Shown one piece after another: positions 56,570 through 64,000 of a stretch of DNA of 64,000 bases. The notes under the pieces were generated by a model that was given only the letters and a program-made list of their open reading frames with translations, was not told where the DNA came from and did no database searches. Made by a program: the position numbers and the translations under genes. The stretch is from an uncultured Saprospiraceae bacterium. Its GTDB lineage: Bacteria > Bacteroidota > Bacteroidia > Chitinophagales > Saprospiraceae. The stretch is from positions 1 through 64,000 of the forward strand of contig CALEYL010000011.1 of NCBI GenBank assembly GCA_937926205.1, written 5' to 3'. How positions within the stretch are numbered: position 1 is the stretch's first letter; each line of letters opens with the position of its first letter.

Positions 56570-58846
56570 CTACCCCAACACCTTTTCCAACAGCGGCGCA
56601 TAAGGCTGCTTGTACAAGCGCTTACCCGTAGCCGCATAAATCGCATTGGCAACCGCACCACCTGCGGGTGGCAGGGTAGGTTCGCCCAATCCCGTCGGGC
56701 TATCGAAGTTCTTTACAAAATGCACGTCCACTTTGGGCGCTTCCGAGGTTCGGATCAAACGGAATTTGTCGAAATTCGAAGCCTGCGGCACGCCATCAAC
56801 AAAAGCAAAATCGCCGTACATGGCGTGACCAACACCGTCAACGACGCCACCTTTGGCCATGCTCTCTGCTGCAACAGGATTAACCACAATGCCGCAATCG
56901 ACAGCAACCGTCACTTTTTTTACCACCGGTTTCCCGGCTTCCATCATGACGTCAGCGATTTCAGCCACATAGGTATTGTGGGAATAATAGACGCAGAAAC
57001 CCTGGAAAACGCCGGCTCCGGCCTTTTTCCAATTGGCTTTTTCCGCAACAAGCTTGATGACGCCAATCATTTTATCGGGTACATAATTGCCCCGTTTGCT
57101 TTCAAAAGACTGCTGCAGTTGCTCTTTCTCCTGTTTTTTCTCTTCTTCCGTCCCTGTTTTTTTATCTACCATCGACATGGCTTCGTCTTCCTCCCGTTTG
57201 ACGGCCACGTAGGTTTTTTTCGATTCTTCCAGCAACTGCAGGTGCAAATCGATCACATCAACCCCCAGTTTTTCAGCCAGTTCATCAAAAAAGGCCTGTT
57301 CGGCGGAAGCCAGGAAATTGGAATAAGGCGCCCGCCAGGCCCCGGTGGTGATGTTGCTGTCGTATTTTACATTGTCTACCCGGTAATCGGAAATCGCGCC
57401 GGCCGGATAGTTGTTGGGGATGATGTAGTACATGTTGGAATTGACAGCCGCTTCAGCGAGGTGATAGGCCGTTATCTTTTTGTCCTTGATGGCCGCCTTG
57501 ATTTTGTAAAGGATGGCCGGACGGTAGGTACCCGCCGTCATATCGTCTTCCCGGGTAAATAGCAACTGGATCGGACTTTTGGCAATTTTTGAAATTTCAG
57601 CGGCTTCCACCGCAAAATCCCCGTACAAACGCCGTCCAAAGCCCCCGCCCATCCGGGTCAGGTCTATGGAAATGTTCTTTTCGTCCATTCCCAGCGATTC
57701 CGAAAGCCGGCTGCGCGTCCATTCCGGGGTTTGTACCGGGCCGGATAATTCTGCTTTGTCGGCTGTTACGTTGGCGAAAAAATTCATGGGTTCGAGGCAG
57801 TTGTGAGGCAGGAACGGCGACTCATAGACGCGTTCTACCACTTCGTCCGCTTCTGCAAAACGGGCATCCACATTGCCGTCATTCCGAACCGGCGCTTCTG
57901 GTTTTTTATTCAGAAGTGCCTTTAGGGTTTGGGTATGAAAATCGCTGCTTTCCACAGCAGACTCTTTTTCCCACTCAATCTTCAGCGCCTTTTTGCCTTT
58001 GAAAGCGGCCCAGGTAGAAGAAGCAACAACCACGACTTTGTCTACAAAACGACCCTCTTCTTTGAGGGGAACCCTGATTTTGAACACATTGCTGACCCCC
58101 TTAACCTGGCGGGCAGCAGAATCGTCAAATGACTTCAGTTTTTGTCCAAAAGCTGGCGGTCCCTGTGCTGCCGCATATTGCATTCCCTCCACTTTGGTAT
58201 CGATGCCATAAAGCGGCTTGCCGGTGATGATGTTATCCAGATCAACGTTGGCGGTGCTCTTGCCGATGATCTTATAATCTTCAGGATCTTTTAGTTTTAC
58301 TTCTGTCGGTGCTTCCAATTTGGCAGCCTCAGCAGCCACATCAGCGTAGGAGAGCTTATCGCCATTGGCATTGATGATCATCCCTGCATCGGTTTTCAGG
58401 GTTGACAGGTCTACATTCCAGCGTTTTGCAGCGGCCATCATCAACATTTGGCGTGCCGTTGCGCCAGCCATACGCAGGCCGTCCCAGCCTTGTCGCAGCG
58501 ACTGGCTGCCACCCGCCACCTGCCGCTGAAACCAGTCGGTGTTCAAAGGCGCTTGTTTAACGATGATACTCGACCAATCGGCATCCAATTCTTCCGCTAC
58601 AACCATGGGGAAGGATGTTTTTACATTTTGCCCGATTTCTGGATTTGGCGACATGATGGTGATCTGCCCGTTGTCTGCAATACTCAGGTAGGAGTTGATG
58701 TTAAACCATTCAGAGGGTGGGTTGATCTGCTGCTTGTCTGTGGTGCAGGAGACCAGCCAGTTGAAACCAAGCAACAAACCGCCTGATGAAACAGCGGATA
58801 CTTTTAAGAAGGACCGCCGGTTATATGTTGTTTTGAAAGTAGTCAT
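56570..58846 (-). CDS. Molybdenum hydroxylase large subunit, IorB type
   Basis: From ATG 58846 the protein has 758 residues. A twin-arginine signal (NRRSFLKVSAVSSGGLLLG, RR at 10-11) ends in LVSC, possibly a Tat lipoprotein. It belongs to the xanthine dehydrogenase family, isoquinoline 1-oxidoreductase beta-like: Mo-pterin segments GGGFGRRLYGDFAVEAA, GAWRAPYSNFLASAEQAFFDELA and, at the C-terminus, GLGEPTLPPAGGAVANAIYAATG with the Glu of the active site. With the 2Fe-2S subunit encoded 20 bp upstream it would oxidise aldehydes or N-heterocycles in the periplasm. Two inserted charged stretches (EEDEAMSMVDKKTGTEEEKKQEKEQ) are unusual. Confidence 0.93.
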   Translation of the reverse strand: MTTFKTTYNRRSFLKVSAVSSGGLLLGFNWLVSCTTDKQQINPPSEWFNINSYLSIADNGQITIMSPNPEIGQNVKTSFPMVVAEELDADWSSIIVKQAPLNTDWFQRQVAGGSQSLRQGWDGLRMAGATARQMLMMAAAKRWNVDLSTLKTDAGMIINANGDKLSYADVAAEAAKLEAPTEVKLKDPEDYKIIGKSTANVDLDNIITGKPLYGIDTKVEGMQYAAAQGPPAFGQKLKSFDDSAARQVKGVSNVFKIRVPLKEEGRFVDKVVVVASSTWAAFKGKKALKIEWEKESAVESSDFHTQTLKALLNKKPEAPVRNDGNVDARFAEADEVVERVYESPFLPHNCLEPMNFFANVTADKAELSGPVQTPEWTRSRLSESLGMDEKNISIDLTRMGGGFGRRLYGDFAVEAAEISKIAKSPIQLLFTREDDMTAGTYRPAILYKIKAAIKDKKITAYHLAEAAVNSNMYYIIPNNYPAGAISDYRVDNVKYDSNITTGAWRAPYSNFLASAEQAFFDELAEKLGVDVIDLHLQLLEESKKTYVAVKREEDEAMSMVDKKTGTEEEKKQEKEQLQQSFESKRGNYVPDKMIGVIKLVAEKANWKKAGAGVFQGFCVYYSHNTYVAEIADVMMEAGKPVVKKVTVAVDCGIVVNPVAAESMAKGGVVDGVGHAMYGDFAFVDGVPQASNFDKFRLIRTSEAPKVDVHFVKNFDSPTGLGEPTLPPAGGAVANAIYAATGKRLYKQPYAPLLEKVLG

Positions 58847-58866
58847 TTCGTGGTAGTTTTCAATTT

Positions 58867-59325
58867 TTACAAATGTTGGGAAGCCGTTTTGATCGCCGCT
58901 TTGATCTGGTTGTAAGTGCCGCAACGGCAGATATTTCCATTCATGGCCGCTTCAATTTCCGCATCGGATGGTTTTGGATTTTGTGCCAGCAGGGAGGCTG
59001 CATTCATAATCTGACCAGCCTGGCAGTAGCCGCATTGTGGTACATCGTGTTCACGCCAGGCCTGCTGCAATACATGATCGGCTTCGGCACTTAGCCCTTC
59101 AATGGTAGTAATTTTTTTGTCTGGCGCAGCAGAAATAGGCGTCAGGCAGGAGCGGACGGCCGTGCCATCGAGGTGTATCGTACAGGCGCCGCATTGGCCT
59201 ATGCCGCATCCGTACTTGGTGCCAACCAGATTGAGTTCATCCCTCAAAACCCACAACAGCGGGGTATCTGAATCCACATCAACAGTCATATTTTTCCCGT
59301 TGACGCTTAAGTTGAAAGTTGCCAT
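58867..59325 (-). CDS. 2Fe-2S subunit of molybdenum hydroxylase, IorA type
   Basis: At 152 residues this is the typical size. The plant-type cluster is bound by Cys40, 45, 48 and 60 (CGIGQCGACTIHLDG plus C), and the second cluster by Cys98, 101, 133 and 135 (CGYCQAG, CRCG). It carries electrons from the molybdenum subunit to an acceptor. It has no own Tat signal, so it would be exported in complex with the large subunit. First gene of the two-gene operon. Confidence 0.95.
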   Translation of the reverse strand: MATFNLSVNGKNMTVDVDSDTPLLWVLRDELNLVGTKYGCGIGQCGACTIHLDGTAVRSCLTPISAAPDKKITTIEGLSAEADHVLQQAWREHDVPQCGYCQAGQIMNAASLLAQNPKPSDAEIEAAMNGNICRCGTYNQIKAAIKTASQHL

Positions 59326-59478
59326 AGCGATGGTTTTATATGTTGAGCTCTAAAAATAGTAAAAATCTTCCCTGTATTCAAATATTGATGCTTTATTGAT
59401 GATAAACATCCACATAACCCAAATGAAAGCTCGCTTATGTGGCAAAGTTGCTGTATTGTAAACCAGGCAGAAATTTTC

Positions 59479-59508
59479 TTGTTCTTATTAAATATTAGTT
59501 CAACTTTG
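59479..59508 (+). promoter_or_regulatory. Candidate promoter of the mobA-like gene
   Basis: TTG, a 19-bp spacer and CAACTTTG (one mismatch to TAnnTTTG) give the Bacteroidota spacing. A start near 59515 would put both heptamer arrays in a leader of about 145 nt. Confidence 0.4.
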
Positions 59509-59547
59509 GTCTTTAAAAAAGAAACCGTACCGTCTACCGTTGTCCAA

Positions 59548-59651
59548 GGTTAAAGGTTAAAGGTTAAAGTAGAAAGGTTAAAGGGGGCAGACTGCTCCAA
59601 ATATGAACTGGATGCTCCGTCTACCGTCAACCGTCTACCGTCTACCGTAAA
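59548..59651 (+). repeat. Composite leader: GGTTAAA array, palindrome, CCGTCTA array
   Basis: GGTTAAA units run at 59548-59584 (five in phase, one changed to GTAGAAA). GGCAGACTGCTCC follows and then, after a 18-bp gap, CCGTCTA, CCGTCAA, CCGTCTA, CCGTCTA and CCGTAAA at 59617-59651. The order and orientation relative to the start codon are the same as before the histidine kinase gene (40828-40973 reversed). Confidence 0.85.
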
Positions 59652-59660
59652 AAAAGAAAC

Positions 59661-60824
59661 ATGGCTCATCAAAAACACACCGCATTGAAGCGTCCCAGCC
59701 TGGGGCAGTTTGGTCGAAATGAATGGGCCATGATTGGCGCGCCTTGCGGCAGCATTCAGGATCTGGCCCAAAGTCTGATGGCACATTTGGGAGAACGGTA
59801 TCAGATCGCCTATGTGGATGCTGACCATAAAAGTGCAGATGATGCTGCCGAAAACCTTCCGCAAAATCCTTTGAATAGAGGGGCTTCTATGGTGTATAAT
59901 GACAAAATTACGCACCGCCAATTCGAGTGGGGGAGGGACATGGGGCCTTTTCAGTTCCGGCCTTTGTTTAATGAGCAGGATTTGATTCTGGTGAATGGCA
60001 ACCACTTTGAGGCTGCGCGTCAGGTCGTAATCATAGACCCGCGTAAAGAGCAGTCTTTACAGAAAAAGCTCGACAGACTCGGCAATGTGCAATTGTTCCT
60101 GCTCGCGGAAGGCCAAACAGACATCTATCCATTTTTGAAAGCGCATTTACCGGAATGGCAGCAGATTCCGATTTTGCACATTGCCGATACAGCTGGTATT
60201 GCGGCTTTTTTACAACAACACCTGAAGGCGCCGCCACTTTACGGTCTAGTGCTCGCAGGCGGTAAAAGCGAGCGTATGGGTCAGGATAAAGGTTTGATGA
60301 ACTATCACGGTAAGCCACAACGCGAGTTTGCAGCTGAACTGCTGGATGGTTTTTGTGAAAAGACTTTCCTGTCCTGTCGCCCCGACCAGCTTGAAACGCT
60401 GGATTCCGCTCATCCCGCTTTGCCGGATACTTTTGCCGGGCTGGGCCCCTATGGCGCCATCTTATCCGCTTTTCGCGAATACCCCGAAGCTGCCTGGCTG
60501 GTCATTGCCTGCGACCTGCCTTTGCTCAATGCGGAAAGTTTGCAGCAATTGCTGGAAGCGCGCCACCCGGCCCAAATTGCCACCGCGTTTCTAAGCCCGC
60601 ACGACAAAATGCCCGAACCGCTAATTGCTATATGGGAGCCAAAAAGCTATGCTGTACTGTTGCAGTTTCTGGCTCAGGGCTACTCCTGCCCGCGCAAAGT
60701 GCTCCTGAATGCTGATGTACACCTGATTGAGCCTGCACAGCCGGAAGCATTGACGAATGTGAATAGTCCGGAGGAAGCAGTCTCAGTACTGCAGCGGCCT
60801 GAGCTTATGCCGTCTCTAAAATGA
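59661..60824 (+). CDS. MobB-like/MobA fusion: molybdopterin nucleotidyltransferase
   Basis: The protein has 387 residues. From about 193 a MobA/MocA domain is clear: YGLVLAGGKSERMGQDKGLMNYHGK, then DTFAGLGPYGAILSAF, VIACDLPLLN and EPLIAIWEP. It transfers GMP or CMP to molybdopterin to make the dinucleotide cofactor. The first ~190 residues resemble a MobB-type adapter by layout, but the P-loop is gone (IGAPCGSIQDLAQSL, with no GK[ST]). IorAB enzymes use the cytosine dinucleotide, so this neighbour of iorAB may be a MocA; the sequence alone does not settle GTP versus CTP. The 3' end overlaps convergent higA by 20 bp. Confidence 0.82.
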   Translation: MAHQKHTALKRPSLGQFGRNEWAMIGAPCGSIQDLAQSLMAHLGERYQIAYVDADHKSADDAAENLPQNPLNRGASMVYNDKITHRQFEWGRDMGPFQFRPLFNEQDLILVNGNHFEAARQVVIIDPRKEQSLQKKLDRLGNVQLFLLAEGQTDIYPFLKAHLPEWQQIPILHIADTAGIAAFLQQHLKAPPLYGLVLAGGKSERMGQDKGLMNYHGKPQREFAAELLDGFCEKTFLSCRPDQLETLDSAHPALPDTFAGLGPYGAILSAFREYPEAAWLVIACDLPLLNAESLQQLLEARHPAQIATAFLSPHDKMPEPLIAIWEPKSYAVLLQFLAQGYSCPRKVLLNADVHLIEPAQPEALTNVNSPEEAVSVLQRPELMPSLK

Positions 60825-61194
60825 ATTCCGGGCTGATCTTTAAAGTTTTGTATAATTTTTTTGCGAGATCCAGATTGACTTTTCTTTTGCCTTGCATCAC
60901 TTCAGATAGTCGGGTAGGCGATATTTCAAGCAAAGCTGCAAGGTCTTTTTGTTTGAGTTTTCGTTCATACATTTTCAACTCAATCATTTCTATAAGGGTT
61001 TGTGGCTGGCGAATAGGCATCAGTGGAATACCGTCTTCCCACGCTTCAGCTATTTGAGAAAGGTGTTGGAGTTTATCCCTGTCTTCTGGAGGCAGGCTGT
61101 GGAACCCGCCACCATTAGTGGCTTGCAAAAGATAAGCTTCTATTTGCTCCATAACCTGGCTGTATTCTTCCACCGAATTGATTTTATAGACCAT
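60805..61194 (-). CDS. higA: HigA-family antitoxin
   Basis: The 129-residue protein has an N-terminal helical toxin-binding part (1-65) and a C-terminal XRE-type helix-turn-helix (about 73-125): YERKLKQKDLAALLEISPTRLSEVMQGKRKVNLDLAKKLYKTL. This is the HigA layout found with HigB toxins in Bacteroidota (toxin gene first). It would neutralise the toxin and repress the operon. The start is 11 bp after the toxin stop. Confidence 0.9.
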   Translation of the reverse strand: MVYKINSVEEYSQVMEQIEAYLLQATNGGGFHSLPPEDRDKLQHLSQIAEAWEDGIPLMPIRQPQTLIEMIELKMYERKLKQKDLAALLEISPTRLSEVMQGKRKVNLDLAKKLYKTLKISPEFILETA

Positions 61195-61205
61195 CTGCTC
61201 TTTTT

Positions 61206-61475
61206 TTAAATACTGGAGACGTCAATTTTGTCATATTCCTGGTGTGTTCCTATAAATCGGATATATACGGTTCGGATATCAAAAAATATCATTGCTACGA
61301 GCCGATAGCGATTTCCCCGAATATTGAACACAAAGCGATCATTTCCAACGTAATCCACGGAATTAAACAACTGCCTCAATGCTGCAATATTACCCCAATC
61401 TGCCGCCTTGGCAACAGCATACCAGTGATTCAATGCGTCAATGGCATCTGGATGTAGCAACCCAAAATCACGCAA
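61206..61475 (-). CDS. higB: HigB-family toxin, start codon unclear
   Basis: 89 residues from TTG 61475. The family pattern is RDFGLLHPDAIDALNHWYAVAKAADWGNIAAL, then VGNDRFVFNIRGNRYRLVAMIFFD and YIRFIGTHQEYDKID. HigB cleaves mRNA on the ribosome. Homologues begin with about ten more residues (R-I-I-S-K-x-T-L-R-E-F type). Those are encoded here in frame (VIISKTIL, 61476-61499), but no ATG, GTG or TTG precedes them before an in-frame stop. Either translation uses a rare codon such as ATT, or the start has been lost and only a shortened form is made. Confidence 0.85.
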   Translation of the reverse strand: MRDFGLLHPDAIDALNHWYAVAKAADWGNIAALRQLFNSVDYVGNDRFVFNIRGNRYRLVAMIFFDIRTVYIRFIGTHQEYDKIDVSSI

Positions 61476-61586
61476 TATGGTTTTACTGATGATGACCGAA
61501 AGCTTAATTTAATGCAATATAGAAATAAAATTACACATTTCGAAATTTTGTTCGCAAAAAAGACCTGAGATATAATATACAAAGAC

Positions 61587-62435
61587 TTAATTTAAATACC
61601 GTTTTGTGGCCTCCTTATAAGCTACCCGGCCCATTTCTATCAACTCATCGGCCCGGTGAAAATCGAAAATACCACAAGCATTGCGCGGAATTTCTACGAC
61701 CAGATCCGGCTTGTAATGTTCGATCATCAACGCTATCAGGCGATCCTGCGTGAAGTCGTAAGAGGTATATACCAGGTCAATGAGTGAAAAATTAGGCCCG
61801 GTGTTTTTAGGATCGGCAGACAAAAAACGCGTAAGCCACCCTTTCTCTTTGGCTTCTTCCTGTGTTTTTTCCTCCGTATCAAGGTCGGGTTTTCCGTTGA
61901 GGTTGACCGCAATGACCAAAGCGTCTTCCTCCTTTTTGATCAGGTTCAAAGGCAAGGGATTCAACACGCCGCCATCCACCAACACCGTGCCGTTTTCAAT
62001 AATTGGGGTGAACAGGCCGGGGATGGAAACAGAGGCGCGCAAAGCCGAATAAAGGCTACCTTTCCTGAAGTAAACCTCTTTCATGGTCATCATATCGGTA
62101 GCCACTGCAGTGAACGGAATCTTCATATTTTCAATGAGTTGCTCACCGGTTATTTCCTGCATTTTACTAAAAACGCGTTCTCCCTTAATAAACCCTTTCC
62201 GGGTCAGGGTAAAATCCATGAGGTTGAACACGCCGGTCCAGTTGAGTTTGAGCAACCAATCGGTATAGGCTTCTAAATAGCCCCCACAATACATCCCGCC
62301 AACCACAGCTCCCATCGAACAGCCGGCTACTTCACAAATATCGTAACCGTCGCGTTCGAGCATTTCGATGACGCCGATGTGTGCAATACCGCGTGCCCCT
62401 CCGCTACCCAGCACGAGGTGGGCTTTCTTTTTCAT
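61587..62435 (-). CDS. Patatin-like phospholipase
   Basis: The 282-residue protein has the patatin oxyanion loop GSGGARGIAHIGV (10-22), the nucleophile in GCSMG (Ser40) and the catalytic Asp in the DGG motif (VLVDGGVLNPLPL, about 174). It lacks a signal peptide and should be a cytoplasmic or membrane-associated lipid acyl hydrolase, like RssA or YchK. It starts 1 bp after the stop of the Gfo/Idh/MocA oxidoreductase gene, so the two are transcribed together, though a functional link is not obvious. Confidence 0.92.
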   Translation of the reverse strand: MKKKAHLVLGSGGARGIAHIGVIEMLERDGYDICEVAGCSMGAVVGGMYCGGYLEAYTDWLLKLNWTGVFNLMDFTLTRKGFIKGERVFSKMQEITGEQLIENMKIPFTAVATDMMTMKEVYFRKGSLYSALRASVSIPGLFTPIIENGTVLVDGGVLNPLPLNLIKKEEDALVIAVNLNGKPDLDTEEKTQEEAKEKGWLTRFLSADPKNTGPNFSLIDLVYTSYDFTQDRLIALMIEHYKPDLVVEIPRNACGIFDFHRADELIEMGRVAYKEATKRYLN

Positions 62436-62436
62436 A

Positions 62437-63831
62437 TCACAGTTTCACTTGTTCTACCGTTTTGTTGTGCCGGCTTTTTTCTGCCATAAAACCCATCAGG
62501 TGGCTTTCCATCGAGGCATCCAGCGTTGAGGTCAGCAGGTTGGCATCCTGTTTCTCAACGGCCTGCAACCAGTCGCGCACCAGGCCCCAGTCGCCGCCGG
62601 CATGTCCGGATTTGATGGCTGCATTTTCATTGGCATTCCACTTCGTGATTTCACCGGTGCGGAAATCGGCCACGTACAGATCGTTCTCATCGCCAACGAT
62701 GTCTCCCATGGAGCCCATGATGCGTGTGCGACGACCAGCATAATTGGTAAACGCTTCCATGCTGAAGTTGACCGTAATGTTGCCTTCAAATTCCATCGAC
62801 ACGATCTGATGGTCGGGTACATCGTTGTCGCAGCGGTACACACAACGGCCATAGGGGCCTTCTTTCAGGTTCTTCATGATGGCGTCGCCATGCAGGGCTT
62901 TGTCTTCCGGTAGGTCGAAATGGTGCAGGTAGGTGCGCTCGCGGTGGTAAATGCGCAGCGCAGAATAAGGGCAGGTGCTTTCAATGGCGCAACCGTCGGT
63001 GCAACGGGCGGTGCTTCCCTCCGGTGCATTTTCAGCCCGGAACCATTTCAGGGATCCGAAGGAACTGACGTAGTTGCAGTTTTTTCCCAGCCACCAGCGC
63101 AGGATGTCTAAGTCGTGGCAGGATTTGGCCAGGATGATGGGATTGGTATCTTTTTCACGGCGCCAGTTGCCGCGCACATAGGAATGCGACATGTGCCGAT
63201 GTTGAATCGGCTCCAGGTGTTGTACGCTGATGACCTCGCCCAAAACCCCCGAATCGATCACCTCTTTAATCTTGCGGTAATAGGGAGAATAGCGCAATAC
63301 GTGGCAGACCGCCACAATGCGCTTGTATTTTTTGGCTTGCGCCAGAATATCACTGCACTCTTTCCAGCTTTGTGCTATCGGTTTTTCCAGCAAAAGATCA
63401 TACCCCATTTCCAGGGCACGCATGGCCGGGCCATAGTGCAAAGGGTCGGGCGTGGTGATGATGACCGCATCGGCAAACTTGGGCACGTCAAAAACATGTT
63501 CCCAGGTCACGAAGCGGTTTTTAGCTTCGATGTTGTGCTTTTTGGCATAGCGCTCATTGCGCAGCGGAATGGGTTCAGCTACGCCCACAATGTCGAGTTC
63601 ATCGGGGTGTTCGAGGCTGTAGTTGCCATAAACATTGCCCCGGTTGCCGGCGCCCAGAACAATAGCGGTGATTTTGCGTGCAGGTTTTGGATACGCCGCC
63701 AGCGCATCGTCATCGCCGTATGTTTTTTCAATGAGCGGGATATTTGCCCAGGTGGAAGCAGGCACAGCGCCTCCCAGTGAAATGAGCCCCATTGCGCGGA
63801 GCAGTTCTCTTCTCGACCAATCCTTTTGCAT
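62437..63831 (-). CDS. Gfo/Idh/MocA-family oxidoreductase with Tat-like signal
   Basis: The protein has 464 residues. The N-terminus (DWSRRELLRAMGLISLGGAVPAS) is a twin-arginine-like signal, common in exported members of this family in Bacteroidota. The Rossmann fold starts at about 50 (ITAIVLGAGNRGNVYGNYS), with the EKPIAQSW catalytic Lys motif and the CHDLDILRWWLG His segment. A Cys-rich insertion (GSTARCTDGCAIESTCPYSALRIYH) is unusual and may bind a metal. Exported members often act on sugars or glycans with tightly bound NAD(P). Substrate unknown. Confidence 0.88.
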   Translation of the reverse strand: MQKDWSRRELLRAMGLISLGGAVPASTWANIPLIEKTYGDDDALAAYPKPARKITAIVLGAGNRGNVYGNYSLEHPDELDIVGVAEPIPLRNERYAKKHNIEAKNRFVTWEHVFDVPKFADAVIITTPDPLHYGPAMRALEMGYDLLLEKPIAQSWKECSDILAQAKKYKRIVAVCHVLRYSPYYRKIKEVIDSGVLGEVISVQHLEPIQHRHMSHSYVRGNWRREKDTNPIILAKSCHDLDILRWWLGKNCNYVSSFGSLKWFRAENAPEGSTARCTDGCAIESTCPYSALRIYHRERTYLHHFDLPEDKALHGDAIMKNLKEGPYGRCVYRCDNDVPDHQIVSMEFEGNITVNFSMEAFTNYAGRRTRIMGSMGDIVGDENDLYVADFRTGEITKWNANENAAIKSGHAGGDWGLVRDWLQAVEKQDANLLTSTLDASMESHLMGFMAEKSRHNKTVEQVKL

Positions 63832-63858
63832 GGCAGGATGTTTTATGTTGATGAATCA

Positions 63859-63979
63859 TGTCTGACTTTAGCGTCCGATAGCTGCGTTATGCTCGGCCCC
63901 AAAATCGGTCATTTACGCAAGTAAAATCCCGTTTTTGGGACAGAACATGCCTTGCTCTCGAACCCAAAAGCGCAGACAC
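63859..63979 (+). repeat. ~120-bp dispersed element, copy 3
   Basis: TGTCTG, then CCGATAGCTGCGTTATGCTC, a core hairpin (CCCCAAAATCGG / CCCGTTTTTGGG), CTTGCTCTCGAACCCAAAAG and CAGACAC. It shares both flanks with the two copies at 14215-14479 and its core with copy 1. It lies upstream of the Gfo/Idh/MocA gene and continues similar sequence to the window end. Confidence 0.82.
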
Positions 63980-64000
63980 CGAACTAAACAGACAGGCATT

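Larger units (their letters stand above)
59326..59660. other. 335-bp spacer: promoter and composite heptamer leader
   Basis: There is no gene. A promoter-like TTG (59479-59481), a 19-bp gap and CAACTTTG (59501-59508) precede the three-part leader: GGTTAAA array (59548-59584), GGCAGACTGCTCC (59586-59598) and CCGTCTA array (59617-59651), directly before the ATG at 59661. The side facing the IorA gene is AT-rich. Confidence 0.7.

Overview
The window reads as a Bacteroidota chromosome, most likely from the Saprospirales/Lewinella-like part of the phylum. The evidence is two secreted proteins with type IX secretion (T9SS) C-terminal sorting domains, families typical of the phylum (GLPGLI, DUF6090, DUF5009, an EAD-TIR protein), TAnnTTTG-type -7 promoter elements, and an almost complete lack of Shine-Dalgarno sequences. 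It also carries a full Na+-translocating NADH:quinone reductase operon. I see no rRNA, tRNA, CRISPR array, prophage or insertion-sequence transposase. All assignments come from reading the sequence; no database search was run.

Layout. 0-7.5 kb: thioredoxin-like protein, ubiX, an alpha/beta hydrolase, a dynamin-like GTPase with a membrane partner, a RelE/ParE-type toxin-antitoxin pair, and an all-helical Bacteroidota protein. 7.7-11.4 kb: two T9SS cargo proteins, one dockerin-like and one with six Kazal-like and four PKD domains. 11.6-16 kb: methyltransferase, asnS and gatB, separated by dispersed repeats. 16-18.9 kb: a frameshifted small lipoprotein gene and an sqr-tusE-dsrE2 sulfur operon. 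19-26 kb: YdbS/YdbT-like PH proteins, a DUF5009 membrane acyltransferase-like protein, a LURP-one-like protein and an S9 peptidase. 26.1-31 kb: a ubiquitin-fold (MoaD-like) protein ending in Gly-Gly, a giant DUF4132 protein and a solitary reverse transcriptase facing it. 31-37.7 kb: nqrABCDEF. 38-45.7 kb: DUF1003 protein, an OmpR-type two-component pair, GLPGLI protein, MltD-like transglycosylase, single-domain BatD-like protein, Hpt protein and rmlA. 45.8-54 kb: KefB-like antiporter, PfkB kinase, glpD, lipocalin-like lipoprotein, DUF6090 protein, EAD-TIR protein, small secreted protein and alpha/beta hydrolase. 54-64 kb: a FadH-like flavoenzyme, an IorAB-type molybdenum hydroxylase, a MobB-like/MobA fusion, higBA, a patatin and a Gfo/Idh/MocA oxidoreductase.

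Three things stand out. First, the Ubl(GG)-DUF4132 pair with an adjoining compact RT is the best candidate for an undescribed system. Second, several genes (a histidine kinase, the mobA fusion, asnS, nqrD, gatB, and less closely a DUF6090 gene) have strict 7-nt-period arrays just upstream of their start codons. Two of these share the same three-part leader in the same order. Third, several families of dispersed intergenic elements occur, including a roughly 120-bp element with terminal inverted repeats and a variable core hairpin.
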